From an uncultured Clostridia bacterium (lineage in GTDB: Bacteria > Bacillota > Clostridia > Oscillospirales > Acutalibacteraceae), in NCBI GenBank assembly GCA_947589575.1, contig CANQBM010000002.1:62001-126000 (forward strand): DNA of 64,000 nucleotides. The letters run 5' to 3'. Positions 46,990 through 57,457 of this stretch are shown here, in pieces. A program made the position numbers and the translations under genes. Below the pieces are notes generated by a model. That model saw nothing but the letters and a program-made list of their open reading frames with translations. It ran no database searches and had not been told where the DNA came from. Within the stretch, counting starts at the first letter, position 1. Every line of letters starts with the position of its first letter.

Positions 46990-48201
46990 TTATTTAACCT
47001 CTTCTGATTTCTGTACCATTTTTTCCGCAAATATCGCATACCCTTTTTCCGGGTTATCTACGATAACATGAGTAAGCGCGCCTATCAACTTACCGTTTTG
47101 AATTAAAGGCGACCCGCTCATTCCTTGAACTATACCTCCTGTTTTCTCAATAAGCCTTTCATCTGTTATTTTAACGACCATATTTTTTTCCTGATTGTTT
47201 TCTCTGTATGATACACGTGTTATTTCAACATTATAAAGCTGAGGTCCGTTATCGTCAACAGTGCAAAGAAGCTGCGCATTTCCTTTTTCTACTTCCTGCG
47301 ACGGTGCGACCTGATAAAGCTGTCTTTCATTTAGATTACAACTGTATTTCCCGTATATACCGCAGGTGCTGTTGACGCTTAGACTGCCTATAACATCATT
47401 AGAAAAATCACATGATAATGAACCCGCCTCACCGATGCTGCTTCTATAAAGCTTTGTTACCGTGGCCTTTACAGCCTCACCGTTTAAAATCGGCATTATT
47501 TCATTTGTATCCACATCGGTAATAGGGTGGCCCAAGGCTGCAATCGTTCTGTTTTCCGGATTATAAAAAGTAACCGTACCTATACCGGCAGTTGAATCTC
47601 TCACCCAGACTCCGACCTTATATCGTCCCTCACTCTGTGAATAAACCGGGGTTAATGTGAATGTTTTGTAGTTTCCGTTTCTTTTAACTCTTATTTTGTA
47701 ATCCTTTCCGTTATTGTCATTAAACGTCTCCTCAACCTGTGTTGATGATGTCATTTTAATGTTGTTAATGCTGACAATAATATCGCCTTTTTCAAGCCCT
47801 GCCGATTTAGCGGGATTTGACCTTCCCTGTGATGTGTCAACATCCTTTGTACCGACAACAATTACTCCGTCTGTATAAAGCTTAATTCCGAAGCTTTCTC
47901 CGCTTACATACACTTTTTTAGCATTAACCTGTGAAACTTTAGCTGATTTAACGGGAATTATACCGAGAAGTCTAATTTCACTTTCCGATGGAGATACGCG
48001 TGTGTTGTTTTGAAAATCAACCTGTGTATCATTCGTAACATTCACGGTATATATTTTTTTATAGCTTATGGTTCTTGATGAATACGCCGAAATCCGATCC
48101 GGCAAAGCAAAATCGCCTAATCCTATTAAACCGTAAATAATAATTAATAATACTGCTATGCAGGCGTCTGCTATACGTATAACCTTTTTCAAATAAATCA
48201 C
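46990..48201 (-). CDS. spoIVB: SpoIVB serine peptidase
   Basis: 403 residues: an N-terminal membrane anchor (about 8-28), a PDZ domain (GLEKGDIIVSINNIKM, about 135-185) and the SpoIVB peptidase domain. The catalytic His is in AALGHPITD and the catalytic Ser in GMSGSPLIQ (about residue 362). It is made in the forespore and cuts SpoIVFA to switch on sigma-K. The start is GTG at 48201 without a clear binding site; a TTG nine bases downstream behind GGTGA is an alternative. Confidence 0.95.
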   Translation of the reverse strand: MIYLKKVIRIADACIAVLLIIIYGLIGLGDFALPDRISAYSSRTISYKKIYTVNVTNDTQVDFQNNTRVSPSESEIRLLGIIPVKSAKVSQVNAKKVYVSGESFGIKLYTDGVIVVGTKDVDTSQGRSNPAKSAGLEKGDIIVSINNIKMTSSTQVEETFNDNNGKDYKIRVKRNGNYKTFTLTPVYSQSEGRYKVGVWVRDSTAGIGTVTFYNPENRTIAALGHPITDVDTNEIMPILNGEAVKATVTKLYRSSIGEAGSLSCDFSNDVIGSLSVNSTCGIYGKYSCNLNERQLYQVAPSQEVEKGNAQLLCTVDDNGPQLYNVEITRVSYRENNQEKNMVVKITDERLIEKTGGIVQGMSGSPLIQNGKLIGALTHVIVDNPEKGYAIFAEKMVQKSEEVK

Positions 48202-48224
48202 CGATTATAGTATTGACAAAAAAT

Positions 48225-48247
48225 AAGGACATCTTAAAGATGTCCTT
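48225..48247 (-). terminator. Terminator after pfkA
   Basis: AAGGACATCT pairs with AGATGTCCTT, loop of 3, and the minus strand continues ATTTTTTG. It ends the pfkA transcript just before spoIVB. Confidence 0.88.
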
Positions 48248-48273
48248 AAATTTATTTTTAAAAATTATGTAAA

Positions 48274-49239
48274 TTAAATTGAAACCTCGTGGGCTACATC
48301 GTAAAGCTCCATATCTATTGATTTTGTCATATTAAGAGCCTCAAAAATATCGTAGTCCACTACCTCTTCCTTCTGAGCCGCAACAACACGGTTACCGATA
48401 TTATTCATAAGAAGCTTAACGGCACGGTTGCCCATACGTGTAGCCATTACTCTGTCTTTAACCGTTGCGTAACCTCCCCGCTGAACGTGACCGAGCACCA
48501 TTGAGCGTGACTCAACACCCGTGCGGGCCTGAATTTCTTTGGCAAGTTCCTCAATATCAACTCCGACACCCTCGGCAACAATAATAATAAAATGCTTTTT
48601 ACCTGTTCTCTGAGTGCTTTCCATGCGTTCAATAACATGTTTTTCAATATCAAATTCAACTTCAGGAATAAGAATAGCTGTTGCTCCGACTGCAATGCCT
48701 GAATTAAGCGCGAGATAACCTGCGCGTCTGCCCATTACCTCAACTACTGTACAGCGGTCATGGCTTTCGCTTGTATCGCGGAGCCTGTCAACCATCTCCA
48801 TAATTGTATTAAGGCATGTATCATATCCGATTGTATAATCGCAGCATGCAATATCGTTATCAATAGTACCGGGTATACCCACACACGGAATACCTCTCTC
48901 TGACAAATCTCTTGCTCCGCGGAAAGAGCCGTCGCCGCCGATAACAACAACGCCTTCAATTCCCCATTCCTGGCAGGTACGGATAGCCTTTCGCATACCT
49001 TCCTCTGTTGCAAATTCTACAGAACGCGCAGAATGAAGAATTGTACCTCCTCTGTTAATAATATCAGATACCGAGCGAAGATCCATCTCAATAAAATCAC
49101 CGCTGATAAGTCCGTTATATCCCCGTATAACACCATATACCTTCATACCGTTTTTACACGCTGTACGAACTACGGCACGAACCGCGGCATTCATTCCGGG
49201 CGCGTCGCCTCCGCTTGTTAACACTGCTATTGTTTTCAT
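48274..49239 (-). CDS. pfkA: ATP-dependent 6-phosphofructokinase
   Basis: 321 residues of the bacterial group I ATP-PFK: VLTSGGDAPGMNAAVRAVVR at the N-terminus, VVIGGDGSFRGARDL, catalytic GIPGTIDNDI and the signature RMVLGHVQRGG-like stretch (written SRSMVLGHVQRGGY). It makes fructose 1,6-bisphosphate. It is the last gene of a long chain with dnaE upstream, 88 nt away. Its product is the metabolite that activates HPr kinase, encoded at the other end of that chain. Confidence 0.97.
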   Translation of the reverse strand: MKTIAVLTSGGDAPGMNAAVRAVVRTACKNGMKVYGVIRGYNGLISGDFIEMDLRSVSDIINRGGTILHSARSVEFATEEGMRKAIRTCQEWGIEGVVVIGGDGSFRGARDLSERGIPCVGIPGTIDNDIACCDYTIGYDTCLNTIMEMVDRLRDTSESHDRCTVVEVMGRRAGYLALNSGIAVGATAILIPEVEFDIEKHVIERMESTQRTGKKHFIIIVAEGVGVDIEELAKEIQARTGVESRSMVLGHVQRGGYATVKDRVMATRMGNRAVKLLMNNIGNRVVAAQKEEVVDYDIFEALNMTKSIDMELYDVAHEVSI

Positions 49240-49327
49240 AATTAGTATCCTCCTACACCCAAAAACGATAACATATTATTAAGTATTTTAATATCAGCAA
49301 ACAAAAAAGTCAATAGTCGGGTAGTTT

Positions 49328-52300
49328 TTATTCGACAAAGACAACATTTTCTTTACCAAGTATCCTTTTTAGTTCATTAAGTTCGGTCCCGTTGACTTCG
49401 ACAAAATTTTCTCTCGGCTGAAGCGCATACTTTCCACTTTCAATATAGTAAAAATAAAGCGGAATAGTTCCTTCAAATATAGATGTTACTCTTTTTGCAA
49501 GCTTTATATTCGGATCGGTCTCATTCTGAAATCTCAAAAAAAGCCCTTTCCTTCTTTTTTTCTTACCGGGCGTACCGCTGTTTTCTTCGGGAGTTTCACT
49601 ATTGCCTGACGGCGGCAGTGTTATTTCCCCTGCGATTATCTTTGCATCCTTCTGCTCCTCAAGCGAAAGAGCACCTGAAACACTGACAACACTGCCGTCA
49701 TATACCAAATCAGAATACTTTTCAAGCGTTTTCGGAAAAACGATAATTTCGATTGAGCCGTACAAATCCTCCGCGGTTATAAATGCCATTGTTGCGCCGT
49801 TTCGCGTCTGCTTTAAAGTTGTTCGGGTTATTATTCCGCACAGCTTAACCTGACTCTTGTCCTTATACTTAGACATAGGGTCTTTCTCCGCCTCAATCAA
49901 ATCAATCGTATACGCGTACCCCAGATTTTTACATATATCAGAATACTTTTCCATCGGATGTCCGGAAAGATAAAGACCTGTCATTTCCTTTTCCATTTTT
50001 AAAAGCTCGTTTTTCGGGAACTCGGAAACTTCGGGAATTTCAAGCTCCAAAGACATTATTTCGCCCTGTCCGAGGTCAAAAAAGCCTACCTGGCCGTAAC
50101 GCGTGCTTTGTCTGTAATTTTCAAGATTTGTTATTAGTGACGGAAGAGCCTGTAACATCTGCCTCCTGTTATATCCGAAGCAGTCCATTGCGCCGCACCT
50201 GATAAGGCTTTCAACTGCACGGCGGTTAAAATGTCCCTCCTGCATACGCTTGCAAAAATCCATTAAGTCGGTAAATAAACCGTTTTTTCTTTCCTCAACA
50301 ACTTCATTTATAAACTCAGCGCCGACATTTTTAATACCTAAAAGTCCGTAATTAATTATCTTTCCGTTAGCGGTAAAGCCTTTCATTGATGTATTTATGT
50401 CGGGAGGCCCGAGCCTCAGTCCCAAGCGCTTACATTCGGCAGTGTACCGTGCAATCTTATTTGACTGGTCAAGCACCGATGTCATAAGAGCAGCCATAAA
50501 TTCAGCCGGATAATAACATTTCAAATATGCCGTTCTGTAAGCGACAAGAGCATAGCAGGCAGCGTGTGATTTATTAAATGCGTATTTTGCAAAATCAGAC
50601 ATTTGGTCAAAAATTATATCAGCTACCGATTTATCAATGCCGTTTTTTTCACAGCCTTCAATAAAGGTTTCCCTCTCCTGCTGCATTACAGAAATTTTCT
50701 TTTTACTCATTGCACGGCGGACAATATCCGCTCTTCCATAGGAATAGCCTGCAAGCTCACGAAAAATCTGCATAACCTGCTCTTGATAAACCATGCAGCC
50801 GTATGTGTTTTCAAGTATAGGTCTAAGCTTATCCGTAATATATTTCACTTTATTATGATTATGCGAGTTTTCAATAAATGTGTCAATCTGCTTTGCCGGA
50901 CCGGGTCTGTAAAGAGAAGTCGCCGCAATTAAATCCTCCAGCGCAGTGGGTTTCAGATTAGTTAGCATCTGCTTCATTCCCGAGGATTCAAACTGGAATA
51001 TACCTTCCGTCTGTCCCCTTGCAAAAAGCGCGTAAACCTTTGGGTCATCAATAGAAACCGAGTTAATGTCAATACCTGCCGCCTTTGAGGCGTCATCAAT
51101 AACAGTAAGAGTCCTCAACCCCAAAAAGTCCATTTTGAGAAGACCGAGTTCTTCAAGCGTGGTCATAATATACTGCGTAACAGGCACACCGTCATTTGTA
51201 GCAAGCGGAACATATGTGGAAACGGGGTTGTGCGTAATAACAACGCCTGCCGCGTGAGTTGAGGTGTTTCTCGGCATACCCTCAACTTTTTTAGCCGTTT
51301 CAATAAGCTCGTTGACCTGTTGGTTTTCACTCATCAGGGCAGAAAGCTCCTTTGATTTATTCACAGCCTGCTCAATAGTTATATGAAAATCATTCGGCAC
51401 AAGCTTTGCCACAGCGTCCACTGCCGCGTACGGCATACCCATTGCCCTGCCGACATCACGAATAGCGGCACGAGTCGCGAGAGTACCGAAAGTAACTATC
51501 TGCGCCACGTGGTCAGCGCCGTATTTTTTTGTTACATATTCAATAACCTCGCCGCGTCTTTCATAACAAAAATCAATATCAAAATCGGGCATTGACACGC
51601 GTTCGGGATTAAGGAACCGCTCAAAAAGAAGATTATACTTCATCGGGTCAAGGTCAGTTATTCCCATACAGTACGCGGCGATTGAGCCGGCGCCCGAGCC
51701 CCTGCCGGGACCGACGGGAATATCCCTGCTTTTGGCAAAAGATACAAAGTCGGAAACTATGAGATAATAGTCGGTGTATCCCATTTTTTCCACAGTATCA
51801 AGCTCGTAATCGAGTCTTTCGTAATACTCCTGCGGAGGATTTTCCCCATACCTTTTTTTCATGCCCTGCATACATAGCATTTTAAAATATTCAAAATGAT
51901 TCAAATTACCGGGCGTTTCATAGTAAGGAAGTTTTGTTTGTCCGAATTCAAAATCAAAATTGCATCTGTCCGCAATTATCTGTGTGTTGTCGACAGCCTC
52001 AGGAACATCGGAGAAAATCTCCCTCATTTCCCGCTCGCTTTTAAGATAAAACTCATTTGCGTGGAATTCAAGACCGGTATCATCGCCGATAACGTGATTA
52101 GTCGCAATGCAGATGAGTACCTGTTGAATTTTGGCGTCTTCTTTTTCAATATAATGCACATCATTTGTAGCGACTAAAGGTATACCCGTTTCCCTTGAAA
52201 TTCTCTTTATTCCCTCATTGACGGACTTCTGCTCGGGCAATCCGTGATTTTGAAGCTCAAGATAATAATTTCCCTTTCCGAAAACATCAAGATACCAAAG

Positions 52301-52771
52301 CGCGGTGCTCTTTGCCTTTTCATAGTCCTTTTGTAAAATCGCCTGCGGTATTTCCCCCGCAAGGCAGGCGGAAAGGCATATCAGTCCCTCGTGATATTTT
52401 TCAAGCAGGTCATGATCCATTCTCGGCTTAAAATAGAAACCCTCGGTAAATGCCTTGGAAACAATGTTTATAAGGTTTTTATAGCCTGTCTCATTTTCGC
52501 ACAAAAGAATCAGATGATTATATTCCTTGTCAAGCACCTTGTCCTTGTCAAACCGCGTACGCGCAGCGACGTAGACCTCACATCCGATAACAGGCTTAAT
52601 TCCCTCTTTTTTGCAGGCTTTATAAAAATCAACAGCCCCGTACATATTACCATGGTCGGTAATAGCAAGAGACTGCATACCAAGACTCTTTGCGCGGCAT
52701 ACAAGCTGCTCGATTCGGCAGGCGCCGTCAAGCAGCGAAAATTCCGTATGTGTGTGCAAATGAGTAAACAT
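49328..52771 (-). CDS. dnaE: DNA polymerase III alpha subunit
   Basis: 1147 residues: PHP domain (MFTHLHTHTEFSLLDGACRI), polymerase core with the three catalytic Asp (PDFDIDFCYERR, and GVGSGAGS-like loop PVGPGRGSGAGSIAAYCMGI), helix-hairpin-helix region and an OB fold near residue 1010-1080. It is DnaE type, not PolC, since no internal exonuclease domain is present. Clostridia usually carry both, so this may be the second polymerase. whiA lies 23 nt upstream. Confidence 0.97.
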   Translation of the reverse strand: MFTHLHTHTEFSLLDGACRIEQLVCRAKSLGMQSLAITDHGNMYGAVDFYKACKKEGIKPVIGCEVYVAARTRFDKDKVLDKEYNHLILLCENETGYKNLINIVSKAFTEGFYFKPRMDHDLLEKYHEGLICLSACLAGEIPQAILQKDYEKAKSTALWYLDVFGKGNYYLELQNHGLPEQKSVNEGIKRISRETGIPLVATNDVHYIEKEDAKIQQVLICIATNHVIGDDTGLEFHANEFYLKSEREMREIFSDVPEAVDNTQIIADRCNFDFEFGQTKLPYYETPGNLNHFEYFKMLCMQGMKKRYGENPPQEYYERLDYELDTVEKMGYTDYYLIVSDFVSFAKSRDIPVGPGRGSGAGSIAAYCMGITDLDPMKYNLLFERFLNPERVSMPDFDIDFCYERRGEVIEYVTKKYGADHVAQIVTFGTLATRAAIRDVGRAMGMPYAAVDAVAKLVPNDFHITIEQAVNKSKELSALMSENQQVNELIETAKKVEGMPRNTSTHAAGVVITHNPVSTYVPLATNDGVPVTQYIMTTLEELGLLKMDFLGLRTLTVIDDASKAAGIDINSVSIDDPKVYALFARGQTEGIFQFESSGMKQMLTNLKPTALEDLIAATSLYRPGPAKQIDTFIENSHNHNKVKYITDKLRPILENTYGCMVYQEQVMQIFRELAGYSYGRADIVRRAMSKKKISVMQQERETFIEGCEKNGIDKSVADIIFDQMSDFAKYAFNKSHAACYALVAYRTAYLKCYYPAEFMAALMTSVLDQSNKIARYTAECKRLGLRLGPPDINTSMKGFTANGKIINYGLLGIKNVGAEFINEVVEERKNGLFTDLMDFCKRMQEGHFNRRAVESLIRCGAMDCFGYNRRQMLQALPSLITNLENYRQSTRYGQVGFFDLGQGEIMSLELEIPEVSEFPKNELLKMEKEMTGLYLSGHPMEKYSDICKNLGYAYTIDLIEAEKDPMSKYKDKSQVKLCGIITRTTLKQTRNGATMAFITAEDLYGSIEIIVFPKTLEKYSDLVYDGSVVSVSGALSLEEQKDAKIIAGEITLPPSGNSETPEENSGTPGKKKRRKGLFLRFQNETDPNIKLAKRVTSIFEGTIPLYFYYIESGKYALQPRENFVEVNGTELNELKRILGKENVVFVE

Positions 52772-52794
52772 ATTGTATTTTCTTCCTTTTAACG

Positions 52795-53679
52795 TCAGAT
52801 ATTTTCGGCGATTTCAATTATTTTTTTCAGTCTGTGATTAACGCCCGATCGCGACATTTTGCTGAGCCGTGAAAGCTCGGCGAGCGACGCTTCGGGATTA
52901 TTGCGTCTTAAAACCGCCATTTCCTTTAAATCCTTTTTTAAATAATCCAGACCCTTTTCTTTTTCAATTTTTTCAATAGCCCCGATTTGAAGATAGCTTG
53001 CTTTAACAGTTCTTTCTATATTTGCTGTTTCACAGTTTGCGGTCCGGTTTGCTTTGTTTCTGAAATCCTTTACAATCTCAATATTCATCATTTCAAACAT
53101 AGCGCTTGACGCGCCCATAAGATAAAGGCAGTCCTCAATCGCTCCGCTGCCCTTGAAATAGACTACATTATACCCCTTTCGGCTGGACTGCTTGGGCGAA
53201 AGCTCAGTTTCCTCAAGAAAGGTCACAAGGCTCTTTGAAAGATTCATATAAGGCACTGTAAATTCCAAATGATAGTCTTTTTTGGGATCAGATACTGTGC
53301 CGCACGATAAAAAAGCTCCGGCAAGAAAGGAGCGCGGACATTGCTGACAATCAAAATTAGAATGATTGATTTTAAGACTCCCTGAATCATTATGCCCGAA
53401 AACGCCGAGGATTTTATCACATTCGCTTTTCTTTTCTACATTTATTGAAAAGCTCCTGCCCTTTGGTGAAACAATAATATCGCATTTTACATTACAATAT
53501 TTTTTTATAAGCCTTTTGCAAAGCCTGGCAATACCCTCATTTTCCGTCTGTATTCTGATACCGTATGAAAAAAAACTTTTTCCGAAAATCAAAAGCCCGT
53601 AAAGCAGAGCTTTTTCACAACAGGCGCTGTTGTATTCAGTTTGCAAAAGCTCGTTTTTTACATCCTGTGAAAATGACAT
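52795..53679 (-). CDS. whiA: DNA-binding protein WhiA
   Basis: 294 residues: an N-terminal homing-endonuclease-like domain (FSQDVKNELL start, then CPRSFLAGAFLSCGTVSDPK) and a C-terminal helix-turn-helix (LSRLSKMSRSGVNHRLKKI). In Firmicutes it acts in cell division and chromosome partition. It follows rapZ as in most Firmicutes. Confidence 0.95.
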   Translation of the reverse strand: MSFSQDVKNELLQTEYNSACCEKALLYGLLIFGKSFFSYGIRIQTENEGIARLCKRLIKKYCNVKCDIIVSPKGRSFSINVEKKSECDKILGVFGHNDSGSLKINHSNFDCQQCPRSFLAGAFLSCGTVSDPKKDYHLEFTVPYMNLSKSLVTFLEETELSPKQSSRKGYNVVYFKGSGAIEDCLYLMGASSAMFEMMNIEIVKDFRNKANRTANCETANIERTVKASYLQIGAIEKIEKEKGLDYLKKDLKEMAVLRRNNPEASLAELSRLSKMSRSGVNHRLKKIIEIAENI

Positions 53680-53699
53680 TTTACCTTACTCTTAAAAAT

Positions 53700-54563
53700 T
53701 TATTTTCTGTCAATATCTCTGTGGTTTGTTGAAACATTGTCCCACTTTTTTGAAAAGTGCTCCTTTAGCGCTTCCGCAATGGCAACGCTCCTGTGATTTC
53801 CGCCTGTACATCCGATAGCGACAACTATCTGGCTTTTGCCCTCTTTAATATAAAGCGGATTAAGGAAATCGAGCAAATCAATCAGTTTCTTTAAAAGTTC
53901 TTTCGACTCGTCAAATGAGAACACATATTTCTTAACCTCATCATCAAGACCTGTCTTTGACCTCAGTTCCTCCACCCAATATGGATTAGGCAGACAGCGC
54001 ACATCAATAACAAAATCTGCCTCAGAAGGAATTCCGTGTTTAAATCCAAATGACATACAGTGAATGTTCATAACTTCGCTGTCATCGCCTAAAAGTATCT
54101 GGGTAAGCCTTGTTCTGAGCTTTGTCACGTCCAAATCAGACGTGTCGATAACATAATCCGCGCGTTCTCTGAGAGATGATAGTATTTCCTTTTCGTAAGC
54201 AATCGCCTGTGAAATACTGCCGTTGAATCTATCTGCGAAAGGATGCTTTCTTCGTGTCAGTTTATACCGTTTAAGCGCTTCCTTATCATTTATGTCAAGG
54301 TAAATCATTTTTACCGTATATCCGTACTTTTCAGTTTCCGAAATGCTCTCTATCAGATGCTCAAACACATGGCTTGAACGTACATCGGTAACAATCGCAA
54401 CCTTCGGATATTCGTCGCCCTTTGCCAGAATACTTACAAATGTTGTCATAAGCTTCGGTGGCATATTATCAATACAGTAATATCCGACATCTTCCAAAAA
54501 GCCCATAGCGGTAGATTTGCCCGCACCGCTTACACCTGTGAGAACAACTAATTCCTTTTCCAT
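53700..54563 (-). CDS. rapZ: RNase adaptor / nucleotide-binding protein RapZ (YvcJ)
   Basis: 287 residues with a P-loop (VVLTGVSGAGKSTAM, residues 7-20), the conserved RRKHPF segment and a C-terminal domain with AIGCTGGNHRSVAIAE. The Firmicute version (YvcJ) is a GTPase/ATPase; its role in RNA control here is inferred from the family. It lies between murB and whiA. Confidence 0.95.
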   Translation of the reverse strand: MEKELVVLTGVSGAGKSTAMGFLEDVGYYCIDNMPPKLMTTFVSILAKGDEYPKVAIVTDVRSSHVFEHLIESISETEKYGYTVKMIYLDINDKEALKRYKLTRRKHPFADRFNGSISQAIAYEKEILSSLRERADYVIDTSDLDVTKLRTRLTQILLGDDSEVMNIHCMSFGFKHGIPSEADFVIDVRCLPNPYWVEELRSKTGLDDEVKKYVFSFDESKELLKKLIDLLDFLNPLYIKEGKSQIVVAIGCTGGNHRSVAIAEALKEHFSKKWDNVSTNHRDIDRK

Positions 54564-54578
54564 AGCCTGTCACCTTTA

Positions 54579-55478
54579 CTACTTAGTAATTCTGATTTCC
54601 ATTTCAAGCTTAACACCCGTTTGCTCATAGACTGTATCACTGCATATTTTGCATAAATCCAAAACGTCCCTGCAGGTTGCGCCTCCCTTGTTAATTACAA
54701 ATCCGCAATGTTTCTCGCTTACCTGCGCTCCGCCGACGCTTTTACCTTTCAGGTTGCACTCTTCAATAAGAGCGCCTGCAAAATACCCCTCAGGTCTTTT
54801 AAAAGTAGAGCCTGCGGACGGATATTCAAGCGGCTGCTTATCGCGGCGGCGCGTGATAAGGTCATCCATTTTTGCCTTAATGTCCGCTTTGCTGCCTTTT
54901 TTCAGTTTAAAATAAAGTCCCGTAATAATACAGCCGTTATCATAATAGGCTGAGTGACGGTAACTCAGCTTAAGCTCCTCATTTTCCAGATAACCTTTAT
55001 TCCCGTTTTTGTCAATATGACTGCACTTGAAAAGTACATCCTTCATTTCTCCGCCGTAGGCGCCTGCATTCATATATGCTCCGCCTCCGCAGGAACCGGG
55101 AATACCATATGCAAATTCAAGACCCGAAAGCCCGTTATCATAAGCAAATCTGCATACCTTTATAAGCATCGCACCTGCGCTTGCATAAACAGTTTCGTCA
55201 TCAATCAGCTTAATTTCCGAGAAATGCTCGTCAAGAATCATCACGCAAGCGTCAATACCGTTATCGTCAACGAGCAGATTTGAGCCGTTTCCGATAGCTA
55301 TAAGCCTGATTCCGGCAGATTCAGCCTCTTTTACAAAGGCGCTTATCTGATCCTCATTTTCAGGATACACCACAAGCCTTGCCTTACCGCCGATTTTAAA
55401 GGTTGTGTGCTTTGACATCGGCTCGTTTTCAGCATATTTACATTTAAGTTTTTTACAAAGCTCAATTAATCTTGTCAA
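54579..55478 (-). CDS. murB: UDP-N-acetylenolpyruvoylglucosamine reductase
   Basis: 299 residues. The FAD-binding part has NEPMSKHTTFKIGGKA, IGNGSNLLVDD and GIPGSCGGGAYMNAGAYGGE; the C-terminal part has QPLEYPSAGSTFKRPEG with the catalytic Ser, and a Glu near the end (MEIRI). It completes UDP-MurNAc for peptidoglycan. Confidence 0.96.
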   Translation of the reverse strand: MTRLIELCKKLKCKYAENEPMSKHTTFKIGGKARLVVYPENEDQISAFVKEAESAGIRLIAIGNGSNLLVDDNGIDACVMILDEHFSEIKLIDDETVYASAGAMLIKVCRFAYDNGLSGLEFAYGIPGSCGGGAYMNAGAYGGEMKDVLFKCSHIDKNGNKGYLENEELKLSYRHSAYYDNGCIITGLYFKLKKGSKADIKAKMDDLITRRRDKQPLEYPSAGSTFKRPEGYFAGALIEECNLKGKSVGGAQVSEKHCGFVINKGGATCRDVLDLCKICSDTVYEQTGVKLEMEIRITK

Positions 55479-55495
55479 ATATTATCACCAGTTAC

Positions 55496-56446
55496 TTACT
55501 TTACCTTGCCGAGAATCGCCGCGCCGATTACACCCGCGTCATTACCAAGCTGTGCCTTGACAATCTTGGTCTGTATTTTGCTGTAGATAGAATATCTCTC
55601 AGCCTCAATGTACTTTCTCAACGGTTTCAAAAGGGTTTCTCCCTCATTGCATATACCGCCTCCGATGCAGATAACCTCGGGCTGGAGAGCGTTGACTAAA
55701 TTAATAAGTCCGCACGCTACATATTTTATGTATCTGTCAACAACCTTTATTCCTGCTATATCGCCCTTGCGCATTGCGTCAAAAGCAGTTCTGCCCGAAA
55801 CCCTGCCTTCCTCAGCGGCAAGCTTATGCATAACCGAGTCCGGATCTTCTTCCATAGCCTCTTCGGTTTGCCTTATTAGAGCTGTAGCGGAGGCATAAGC
55901 CTCCCAACAGCCCTTACGTCCGCAGGTGCACTGCTCACCGTCAACCATAATTACCATATGTCCGCATTCGCCGCCTGCAAAGTTTACTCCGTTTACAATC
56001 TTTCCGTCGACAATAATACCAGAGCCCACGCCTGTTCCGAGAGTTACTGCAACAAAATCCTTTGCGCCGTTTCCGACACCTGCATACGCTTCTCCCAAGG
56101 CGGCACAGTTAGCGTCATTTTCAATATAAACCTTTTCTACGCCAAGACGGTCGATAAGCATTTGCCTTGCGGGGACGTTATTAAAAACAAGGTTATTTGC
56201 AAATTCAATAACGCCGTCACCATTTACAGTACCCGGAGTACCTAAGCCAACCGACTCAATATCCTTCATGGTTATTCCCGCATTTTTGACTGCCTCAAAG
56301 GAAACCTTTGCAATATCATCAAAGATTTCCTGTGCGCTTCTCGGGCTGTTTGTGGCTGTCTTTGCCTTTGCAACAATTTCATATTTATCGTTTACAACCG
56401 CACAAACAATATTAGTTCCTCCAAGATCAATTCCAATACTATACAT
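55496..56446 (-). CDS. glcK: ROK-family glucokinase
   Basis: 316 residues starting MYSIGIDLGGTNIVCAVV, with GVGSGIIVDGKIVNGVNFAG and the ROK zinc motif CTCGRKGCWEAYAS. It phosphorylates glucose. Lying between hprK and murB, it belongs to a carbon-flux operon. Confidence 0.94.
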   Translation of the reverse strand: MYSIGIDLGGTNIVCAVVNDKYEIVAKAKTATNSPRSAQEIFDDIAKVSFEAVKNAGITMKDIESVGLGTPGTVNGDGVIEFANNLVFNNVPARQMLIDRLGVEKVYIENDANCAALGEAYAGVGNGAKDFVAVTLGTGVGSGIIVDGKIVNGVNFAGGECGHMVIMVDGEQCTCGRKGCWEAYASATALIRQTEEAMEEDPDSVMHKLAAEEGRVSGRTAFDAMRKGDIAGIKVVDRYIKYVACGLINLVNALQPEVICIGGGICNEGETLLKPLRKYIEAERYSIYSKIQTKIVKAQLGNDAGVIGAAILGKVK

Positions 56447-56464
56447 AATATTTATCCTCCTTAA

Positions 56465-57427
56465 TCAATTCTTCCAGATGTCAACTTCTTTGTCCTCGGG
56501 CTGAACATCTTCCATGCCTAAACTTGCCATAAGATCCTTTGCCGCATTATAGCCCATCTTCTTCTGGCGATTATTCATTGCCGCCGTTTCGACAATGACA
56601 GCCAGATTACGTCCGGGTGTAATCGGCACTGAAATTGCCGGCACTCTGACGCCGAGTATATTTACGTACTCGTTATCAAGTCCGAGTCTATCATATGCTT
56701 TTGTGGAATCCCAAGCCTCAAGCTGTATTACCATATCAATTTTCTCGCTCGGTTTAACGGCGCCCATACCGAAAAGACGTCTTGCGTCTATAATTCCTAT
56801 GCCGCGAAGCTCTATGAAATGGCGTATATTTGTCGGCGAGTTACCCCTTAGGGTTTTATCACTGATTTTTCTGATTTCTACAGCGTCATCCGCGATGAGC
56901 CTATGCCCTCTTTTGATAAGTTCAATAGCGGCCTCGCTCTTGCCGGCGCCGCTGTCGCCCGTAATAAGCACACCCTCGCCGTAAACTTCAACAAGTACAC
57001 CGTGCCTTGTAATTCTCGGAGCAAGCTCCCTGTTTAGATAAGCTATAAGCGCTGCAAGAAAAGGAGATGTCTCCTCGTCTGTTTTAAGAAGAGGAACCTC
57101 ATATTTTTTGCATGCGTCCACAAAATAGTCCGGTATTGTAAGTCCTCTCGTTACAACAGCAGCGGCAGGCTTCAGACCGAGCCAGTAGCCAAGCGCCCTT
57201 TCGCGTTCCTCTTTGCTCATATTGCGCATAAAGCCAAGTTCGGTCCAGCCGAGAATTTGAATTCTCAAAGAATCAAAGTAATCAATATATCCGGTTAAAA
57301 CGATACCCGGCCTGTTTACCTCAGCAGTAGTAATAGGTATTTCATCAGCGGGTTTGGGAAGATAAACCACTTCAAGTTTATGATTTTCAATAATTTTTTC
57401 AAGTGATACGGAATAGGTTTGACTCAT
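56465..57427 (-). CDS. hprK: HPr kinase/phosphorylase
   Basis: 320 residues: an N-terminal MurF-like domain and a C-terminal kinase domain with Walker A GDSGAGKSE (about 155-163) and the HprK signature ELRGIGIIDARRLFG. It phosphorylates HPr on Ser46 in response to ATP and fructose bisphosphate, setting carbon catabolite repression. AGGAGG precedes the start. It is the first gene of the chain ending with pfkA. Confidence 0.97.
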   Translation of the reverse strand: MSQTYSVSLEKIIENHKLEVVYLPKPADEIPITTAEVNRPGIVLTGYIDYFDSLRIQILGWTELGFMRNMSKEERERALGYWLGLKPAAAVVTRGLTIPDYFVDACKKYEVPLLKTDEETSPFLAALIAYLNRELAPRITRHGVLVEVYGEGVLITGDSGAGKSEAAIELIKRGHRLIADDAVEIRKISDKTLRGNSPTNIRHFIELRGIGIIDARRLFGMGAVKPSEKIDMVIQLEAWDSTKAYDRLGLDNEYVNILGVRVPAISVPITPGRNLAVIVETAAMNNRQKKMGYNAAKDLMASLGMEDVQPEDKEVDIWKN

Positions 57428-57457
57428 AAACTTCCCTCCTAAGCAATATACATTTTC